The translations under genes were made by a program, and so were the position numbers. From the NCBI GenBank assembly GCA_015654495.1, contig JAATGW010000318.1, positions 1 to 10,731 of the forward strand: a stretch of DNA of 10,731 nucleotides, in the 5' to 3' direction. The notes under the pieces were generated by a model. That model searched no databases. It saw only the letters and a program-made list of their open reading frames with translations, and had not been told where the DNA came from. Source of the DNA: Chitinophagales bacterium. GTDB lineage: Bacteria; Bacteroidota; Bacteroidia; Chitinophagales; Chitinophagaceae. This document shows positions 6,480 through 10,731 of the stretch, in pieces; the first letter of the stretch is position 1; each line of letters begins with the position of its first letter.

Positions 6480-6942
6480 AATATTTCTGCGGGAAGACCT
6501 TGTACGCCAGGTATACCGCTGGCGAATGCAGAATAAAAAAATAGTATTCACAAACGGCTGTTTTGATATTCTTCATAAAGGTCACCTTGAATTACTTTCC
6601 AAAGCAGCGGAGCTTGGCCAGATTCTGATAATTGGTTTAAATGCTGACGAATCAGTAAAAAGGCTGAAAGGGATTGATCGTCCGGTAAATGATGAAAAAT
6701 TCCGAACAGAAATGATGGCGGGGCTGGTATTGGTGGATGCCGTCACTTTATTTGAAGAAGACACTCCTCAGGAGTTGATTGAATCTATCATTCCTGATAT
6801 AATAGTTAAGGGCGGCGATTATGAACCTGAGAATGTTGTGGGCGCCGAAACTGTTATAAAAAACGGTGGCGAAGTTATTATTATACCTCTCGTAAAAGGC
6901 TACTCGACAACGGGAATAATTGCCAAAATCCGCGAGCTTTAA
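6451..6942 (+). CDS. rfaE2: D-glycero-beta-D-manno-heptose 1-phosphate adenylyltransferase, stand-alone
   Basis: Activates heptose 1-phosphate with ATP to ADP-heptose, the donor for the LPS inner core. It corresponds to the C-terminal half of bifunctional HldE; the kinase half and the other pathway enzymes are not in this window. The 163-residue protein is a cytidylyltransferase-fold enzyme: TNGCFDILHKGHLELL at residues 34-49 carries the HxGH motif (His42, His45), VKGGDY at 119-124 and GYSTTGII at 150-157 are the other signature segments. It starts at the ATG inside the end of the membrane protein gene (29-nt overlap) and ends with tandem TAA TAA. The overlap ties an ADP-heptose enzyme to a putative lipid-linked transport protein, which fits an envelope job for both. 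The long repeat-rich spacer that follows suggests the transcript from panC ends here. Confidence 0.95.
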   Translation: MQYPASVKDKIFLREDLVRQVYRWRMQNKKIVFTNGCFDILHKGHLELLSKAAELGQILIIGLNADESVKRLKGIDRPVNDEKFRTEMMAGLVLVDAVTLFEEDTPQELIESIIPDIIVKGGDYEPENVVGAETVIKNGGEVIIIPLVKGYSTTGIIAKIREL

Positions 6943-6983
6943 TAAGCCAATATCAGCTTTTCAACAGAACAGCAGAGCTATTT

Positions 6984-7020
6984 GAGAAAGAGCAAGAGAA
7001 AGAAGAAGAAGAAGAAGAGA
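6984..7020 (+). repeat. Purine-only tract with (GAA)n microsatellite
   Basis: Almost pure G/A sequence with five consecutive GAA triplets at 7002-7016. It opens the repeat-rich spacer after rfaE2 and runs into the AACNNN arm of the first composite repeat. No reading frame or RNA gene is supported here. A second G/A tract with GAAAGA hexads lies at 7236-7260. Confidence 0.6.
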
Positions 7021-7130
7021 AACAGAAACAGTAACAGAAACAAAAACTGTAACAACAACGCTTAGGCACCAATTCTCCAAACGCGGCTGTTCCTTTTGCC
7101 TTTTGCCTGCTTACCCCCTGCCTGCTGCCT
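7021..7130 (+). repeat. Composite intergenic repeat, copy 1
   Basis: The left arm is six consecutive 6-nt AACNNN units (7021-7056), running in phase into the core at 7057-7093, which begins AACGCTTAGGCA and ends GCGGCTGTTCC. The right arm consists of TTTTGCC heptads (7094-7107), an irregular stretch, then CCCTGCC and TGCTGCC (7116-7129). Positions 7031-7107 match copy 3 at a fixed offset of 230 with only a handful of substitutions. The core is flanked by AACAG on the left and CTGTT on the right, which could pair. Confidence 0.75.
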
Positions 7131-7135
7131 CTATA

Positions 7136-7234
7136 AGAAACAGTAACAGTAACAGATAAGAACGCTTAGGCATTAAATCTTCAAACGCCGGCTGTTCCCT
7201 CCTGCCTCCTGCCTACTGCCTACTGCCTACTGCC
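7136..7234 (+). repeat. Composite intergenic repeat, copy 2
   Basis: The left arm has AACAGT/AACAGA hexads (about 7139-7156) and a 4-nt insertion; the core at 7161-7198 is 38 nt, one longer than the others, with GCCGGC where they have GCGGC. The right arm is five perfect-phase heptads TCCTGCC, TCCTGCC, TACTGCC x3 at 7200-7234. This is the most divergent core but the cleanest heptad array. Confidence 0.75.
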
Positions 7235-7235
7235 T

Positions 7236-7386
7236 GAAAGAGAAAGAGAAAGAGGAAAGAGTAACAGAAACAAAAACTGAATCAACAACGCTTAGGCACC
7301 AAATCTCCAAACGCGGCTGTTCCTCTTGCCTTTTGCCTCTTGCCTTCACTTCGTACTTCAGCCTTCGGCCTTCGGCCTTCAAAACT
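7236..7386 (+). repeat. Composite intergenic repeat, copy 3
   Basis: Starts with GAAAGA hexads (7236-7253), then AACNNN hexads, then the core at 7287-7323, nearly identical to copy 1 (a T/A difference in the central AATTCT/AAATCT). The right arm is eight in-phase heptads (7324-7379): TCTTGCC, TTTTGCC, TCTTGCC, TTCACTT, CGTACTT, CAGCCTT and CGGCCTT twice. It ends about 54 nt before ppk1. The remaining 7387-7439 is A+T-rich and presumably holds the ppk1 promoter; the best -7-like string is TATATTTA at 7413-7420, one base off consensus. Confidence 0.75.
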
Positions 7387-7439
7387 TAATTTTCAATATT
7401 TCAGTACTGATATATATTTACTGCAATGAATAACCGGGG

Positions 7440-9545
7440 ATGACTAAAACTCCAAAAAAAACGATTGAGAGAGATATCAGCTGGCTGTCATTTAATGGCC
7501 GGGTATTGCAGGAAGCTGCCGACCCATCTGTTCCTTTGAAGGAAAGAATCCGGTTTTTGGGGATTTTTTCAAATAACCTCGATGAGTTCTTCCGGGTACG
7601 GGTAGCCGCGCTGAAACGTATGATCAGGTACGGAAGAAAGGCCAGAATGCACCTGGAGCAATCACCACAGAAAATTCTGGATTCTATCCAGCTTATTGTA
7701 CTTGACCAGCAAAGCGAGTTCAACAGAATCTGGAATCAAATCCTGCTTGAAATGAAGCGGGAAAAGATCAGGATTAAAACTGAAAAAGAGCTGACCCGGG
7801 AACAACAGAAATTTGTAATGGACTTCTTTGAGGAAGAAGTGCGTTCGAATGTAAATCCCCTGATGATAGAAAATATTGAGGAATTCCCTTACCTGCGGGA
7901 GAAATCGAATTATCTCGCAGTGGTAATGTCAAGAAAAAACGCTGCTTACAAAAGGAAATATGCTCTTATTGAAGTGCCTACCAGGGCTGTTTCCAGATTC
8001 ATTCAATTACCACCTACAAAACAAGGCGAGCATAATATCATTTTACTGGAAGACATTATCAGGTATAACCTTCCTCAGATCTTTGCTTTTTTTGAATATG
8101 ATAATTTTTCGGCACATATAATAAAAGTGACCAAGGACGCTGAGTTTGACCTTGACTATGATGAATCTATCTCACTTACCGACAAGATCGAACGGGGAAT
8201 AAAAGATCGCCGTCGCGGCAAGCCTGTCCGTTTTACTTATGATAAAGAAATTGATCCGGCATTGCTTGAATACCTGATTCGACGCAGCGGACTCTCTAAA
8301 AAAGATCATCTTATCCCGGGCGGACGTATTCATAATTTCAGGCATTTTATGGATTTTCCTGCTTCGGTATTTAAAGGAAAAGTAAACCGACGCAGACCTC
8401 TCGTGCATCCGGACCTGAATAATGTAATCAGGGTAACCGATGTAATTCAGAAAAAAGAAGTGTTACTGAATTTCCCCTACCATTCTTTCAACCCTGTTAT
8501 TGACCTGTTGCGCGAGGCGGCAATGGACCCTGATGTTACATTCATAAAAATAACCGCTTACCGGCTCGCGAGTCAGTCAAAAGTGGTGAATGCACTTATA
8601 AACGCGGCGAGAAATGGAAAGCAGGTAATAGTTGTTCTGGAATTAAGGGCAAGGTTCGACGAAGAGAATAATATCGCATGGAAAGAAATGCTTGAAGAAG
8701 AAGGCGTAAAAGTATTTACCGGCGTGCCTGAAATGAAAGTTCATGCAAAAATCTGTCTTATAAGAAAACGAAAAAATAACCGGACGATTCATTATGGTTT
8801 TGTAAGTACCGGCAATCTCAATGAAAAAACCGCCAATCTGTATTGCGACCATTGTTTGCTTACAGCAAACAAGGCCATTATGGATGATGTTAACCGCATG
8901 TTCAATTATCTCGAAAATTATAAATCGGGCGGCCGTTTTCTCAAATTATGTAAAACCCTTCTCATTAGTCCGGTAAGTATGCGAAGGGAGCTGATGAAGA
9001 TGTTGCAGGCTGAAATAAAAGCAGCAAGTGCAGGTAAAAAAGCTTCCGTAATAATTAAGCTGAATTCGCTTTCAGATGAGATCCTGATCTTCAAACTGTA
9101 TGAAGCTGCAATTGCCGGAGTTGAAATCAAAATGATCATTCGGGGTATATGTTGTGTATATACCCAAAACAAGAAATTTAAATTTGCCATGCAGGCTGTA
9201 AGCATTGTTGATGAATACCTGGAGCATGCCAGGGTGCTGGTATTTCATAATAGTGGCAAAGAAAAAGTGATTATTTCATCTTCTGACTGGATGGTTCGCA
9301 ACCTGGATCACAGGATTGAAGCAGCAGTGGTTATCAATCAGCCGCAGATTGCAAACGAACTGAAAGATATTCTTGAAATTCAGCTTAAAGACAATGTAAA
9401 AGCAAGAATTCTGGATAATACACAAAGCAACAGGTATGTGAAAACTGCTGGCAAAAAAATCAGATCACAGATAGAAACTTATTTATATCTGCAGCAGAAA
9501 AGCCAGACCATCGCAAAGCAAACAATACCCACCGACAGTGTGTAA
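7440..9545 (+). CDS. ppk1: Polyphosphate kinase 1
   Basis: Reversibly builds inorganic polyphosphate from ATP. The 701-residue length and four-domain layout are normal. The N domain has RDISWLSFNGRVLQEA at residues 11-26 and SNNLDEFFRVRVA at 44-56 (Asn45 contacts the ATP base in E. coli). The catalytic half has KITAYRLAS with Arg375, ELRARFDEEN with Arg405, KVHAK with His435 (the phosphohistidine, same number as in E. coli), STGNLNEKT at 456-464, LEHARV with His596 (E. coli His592), and SSDWMVRNLDHR at 614-625. Position 454, His in E. coli, is Phe here; I believe this is common in Bacteroidota PPK1. The ATG at 7440 follows an in-frame-unrelated 5-codon ORF (ATG 7426) whose TGA overlaps it as ATGA. 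Ppx lies just downstream, so synthesis and breakdown are encoded together. Confidence 0.97.
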   Translation: MTKTPKKTIERDISWLSFNGRVLQEAADPSVPLKERIRFLGIFSNNLDEFFRVRVAALKRMIRYGRKARMHLEQSPQKILDSIQLIVLDQQSEFNRIWNQILLEMKREKIRIKTEKELTREQQKFVMDFFEEEVRSNVNPLMIENIEEFPYLREKSNYLAVVMSRKNAAYKRKYALIEVPTRAVSRFIQLPPTKQGEHNIILLEDIIRYNLPQIFAFFEYDNFSAHIIKVTKDAEFDLDYDESISLTDKIERGIKDRRRGKPVRFTYDKEIDPALLEYLIRRSGLSKKDHLIPGGRIHNFRHFMDFPASVFKGKVNRRRPLVHPDLNNVIRVTDVIQKKEVLLNFPYHSFNPVIDLLREAAMDPDVTFIKITAYRLASQSKVVNALINAARNGKQVIVVLELRARFDEENNIAWKEMLEEEGVKVFTGVPEMKVHAKICLIRKRKNNRTIHYGFVSTGNLNEKTANLYCDHCLLTANKAIMDDVNRMFNYLENYKSGGRFLKLCKTLLISPVSMRRELMKMLQAEIKAASAGKKASVIIKLNSLSDEILIFKLYEAAIAGVEIKMIIRGICCVYTQNKKFKFAMQAVSIVDEYLEHARVLVFHNSGKEKVIISSSDWMVRNLDHRIEAAVVINQPQIANELKDILEIQLKDNVKARILDNTQSNRYVKTAGKKIRSQIETYLYLQQKSQTIAKQTIPTDSV

Positions 9546-9600
9546 ATAAAAACCTGATAAAAAGCAGGATGGCTTAATATTGCTGAAAATTATAATTGTA

Positions 9601-10488
9601 TTGCGACTTGCTGCAATTGATATCGGAAGTAATGCCGCCCGTTTACTGATATCCGAAGTAAATATTAAAAATGATGGTACGCCGGGATTTATAAAACTTA
9701 ACCTGGTGCGCGTTCCACTGCGCCTGGGATTCGACGTATTCGAGTCAGGCGAAATTTCCAAGGAAAAAATCGGAATGATTCTGCAAACCATGCGGGCATA
9801 TAAGCACCTGATAAATGCTTATGGTGTAAAGCATATAAAAGCATGTGCCACCTCAGCAATGAGGGATGCAAAAAACTCCGAAGACATCATCAGAAAGGTG
9901 AAACTGGAAACAGGCATCAGCATTGAAATTATCAGCGGAGATCTGGAAGCCACCCTTATCTATGAAAATCATATCGCCGAAACGATGAGCAGGGATCAGG
10001 GCTATCTGTACATTGATGTTGGAGGTGGAAGCACTGAGTTAACTTTTTTTATTGATGGAAAACTGGATGTGAAACAGTCTTTCAATATCGGCACCATCCG
10101 TTTGCTGAAAAATATGGTAAGCGAAGACCAATGGGCATCAATGAAGGAATTCCTCAAAACCCGGATCCGCGGAAATAAGAAGAACATCATAGCAATTGGT
10201 TCAGGAGGAAATATCAATAAGATATTTTCGCTTTCAAAAAGAAAGGAAGGGAAACCACTTACACTGGAGCTGCTGAGAGATTATCATAAGGAACTGAATA
10301 ATTTCAGCGTTGAGGAACGGATTGAAATTTATAAACTCCGTCGCGACCGTGCGGATGTTATTGTTCCCGCATTACTGATATTCATCAATGTTATGCGCTG
10401 GGTTGGTTGCGAAGAAATTTATGTGCCAAAAATCGGTCTTGCAGATGGGCTGATTCATCATTTATATAATGAAGTAATGACCTTTTGA
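9601..10488 (+). CDS. ppx: Exopolyphosphatase, Ppx/GppA family, short form
   Basis: Releases phosphate from polyphosphate ends, or hydrolyses pppGpp; location beside ppk1 favours polyphosphate. About 295 residues cover only the two actin-fold domains; the C-terminal HD-type domains of the long E. coli form are missing, as in many relatives. Visible motifs with this start: AAIDIGSNAARLLI (4-17, first phosphate loop), ACATSAMRDA (81-90), IISGDLEATLIY (110-121, the SGxxEA segment), YIDVGGGSTEL (137-147, second phosphate loop), AIGSGGNINKIFSL, and RADVIVPALLIF near the C-terminus. No ATG is available: both possible starts are TTG, at 9580 or 9601. I choose 9601 because it gives the usual short N-terminus MRLAAIDIGSN; 9580 adds 7 hydrophobic residues. 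It begins 55 nt after ppk1 with no clear terminator between, so a shared transcript is likely. Confidence 0.9.
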   Translation: MRLAAIDIGSNAARLLISEVNIKNDGTPGFIKLNLVRVPLRLGFDVFESGEISKEKIGMILQTMRAYKHLINAYGVKHIKACATSAMRDAKNSEDIIRKVKLETGISIEIISGDLEATLIYENHIAETMSRDQGYLYIDVGGGSTELTFFIDGKLDVKQSFNIGTIRLLKNMVSEDQWASMKEFLKTRIRGNKKNIIAIGSGGNINKIFSLSKRKEGKPLTLELLRDYHKELNNFSVEERIEIYKLRRDRADVIVPALLIFINVMRWVGCEEIYVPKIGLADGLIHHLYNEVMTF

Positions 10489-10498
10489 ACTAATAAAA

Positions 10499-10533
10499 CG
10501 TTCGACGTTAAACGTTGAACGTTAAACGTAAGA
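10499..10533 (+). repeat. 7-nt-periodic array directly before panB
   Basis: Five in-phase heptads of the form CGTTNNA: CGTTCGA, CGTTAAA, CGTTGAA, CGTTAAA, CGTAAGA. The array fills most of the 49-nt ppx-panB spacer and ends 4 nt before the panB ATG. On the opposite strand its units read TTTAACG/TTCAACG, close to the TTCAACC units before panD. Confidence 0.65.
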
Positions 10534-10537
10534 GCTA

Positions 10538-10731
10538 ATGAGTACCAATAAAGAAGTAAAGCGCATTACCACCAATACCCTGGTGAAAATGAAATCAAAG
10601 GGTGAAAAAATTTCAATGCTTACCGCATATGATTTTTCATTTGCGCGGATCATCGACGAAGCGGGTATTGATATAATCCTGGTTGGCGATTCTGCGAGTA
10701 ATGTTATGGCCGGACATGAAACTACGCTGCC
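10538..10731 (+). CDS. panB: 3-methyl-2-oxobutanoate hydroxymethyltransferase (ketopantoate synthase), 5' part only
   Basis: Adds a hydroxymethyl group from methylene-tetrahydrofolate to alpha-ketoisovalerate, the first committed step to pantoate. Only the first 64 residues are in the window (family length about 270). They carry the N-terminal signature KISMLTAYDFSFARIIDEAG (residues 24-43) and ILVGDSASNVMAGHETTLP (47-65), whose Asp is a metal ligand in the E. coli enzyme. The ATG is the first possible start, as TAA lies in frame three codons upstream. It is 49 nt after ppx on the same strand, so it could be transcribed with ppk1-ppx, though the intervening heptad array may hold its own signals. 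Its pathway partners panC and panD lie about 5.1 kb upstream. Confidence 0.96.
   Translation, partial: MSTNKEVKRITTNTLVKMKSKGEKISMLTAYDFSFARIIDEAGIDIILVGDSASNVMAGHETTL

Noticed and set aside
7021..7386. CRISPR array
   Set aside because: Three repeats of about 37 nt at uneven spacing (104 and 126 nt), with arms that are themselves periodic low-complexity sequence instead of unique spacers, and no cas genes nearby.
9552..9569. Terminator between ppk1 and ppx
   Set aside because: Only a 4-bp CCTG/CAGG stem with an A-rich loop and no T-tract; too weak to call.
9483..9791. 102-codon minus-strand ORF across the ppk1-ppx junction
   Set aside because: Antisense to two well-supported genes, no recognisable motif.

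Overview
The window reads as chromosomal DNA of a Bacteroidota bacterium, most likely of the Chitinophagia/Sphingobacteriia type. This is inference from several signs: a DUF4270 lipoprotein-like gene next to an N-terminal-only starch-synthase-like protein; start regions without clear Shine-Dalgarno sequences; promoter-like TAnnTTTG (-7) elements close to start codons; and a Ppx and PPK1 of the Bacteroidota subtypes. Every gene belongs to a recognised family. No phage, transposase, CRISPR array, rRNA or tRNA gene was seen.

Layout. Positions 1-4036 are all on the minus strand. Read in transcription order they are a starch-synthase-like protein (3221-4036), a DUF4270 protein (1726-3180), metK (422-1681), an intrinsic terminator (371-400), and a NUDIX hydrolase that runs off the left edge (1-364). 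A 105-bp divergent spacer (4037-4141) separates these from the plus-strand genes: panC, panD, an LPG-synthase-TM-type membrane protein, a stand-alone rfaE2/hldE C-terminal-type adenylyltransferase, then a 497-bp non-coding stretch, ppk1, a short Ppx/GppA phosphatase, and the 5' end of panB, cut by the right edge.

Function. Three of the pantothenate genes (panC, panD, panB) lie on one strand but are split by about 5.1 kb. That gap holds envelope genes (the membrane protein and rfaE2, which makes ADP-heptose for LPS core) and a polyphosphate pair (ppk1 for synthesis, ppx for breakdown). The left arm supplies S-adenosylmethionine (metK), a probable nucleotide-sugar or ADP-ribose hydrolase, and two proteins of unknown role.

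The least ordinary part is non-coding. The 6943-7439 spacer carries three copies of a composite repeat: a 6-nt-periodic AACNNN arm, a conserved core of about 37 nt, and a 7-nt-periodic TNNTGCC arm. Short 7-nt-periodic arrays with other unit sequences also sit directly before the panD and panB start codons. Two proteins show loss of usual active-site residues: the starch-synthase-like protein, which looks like a pseudoenzyme, and PPK1 at its second histidine.
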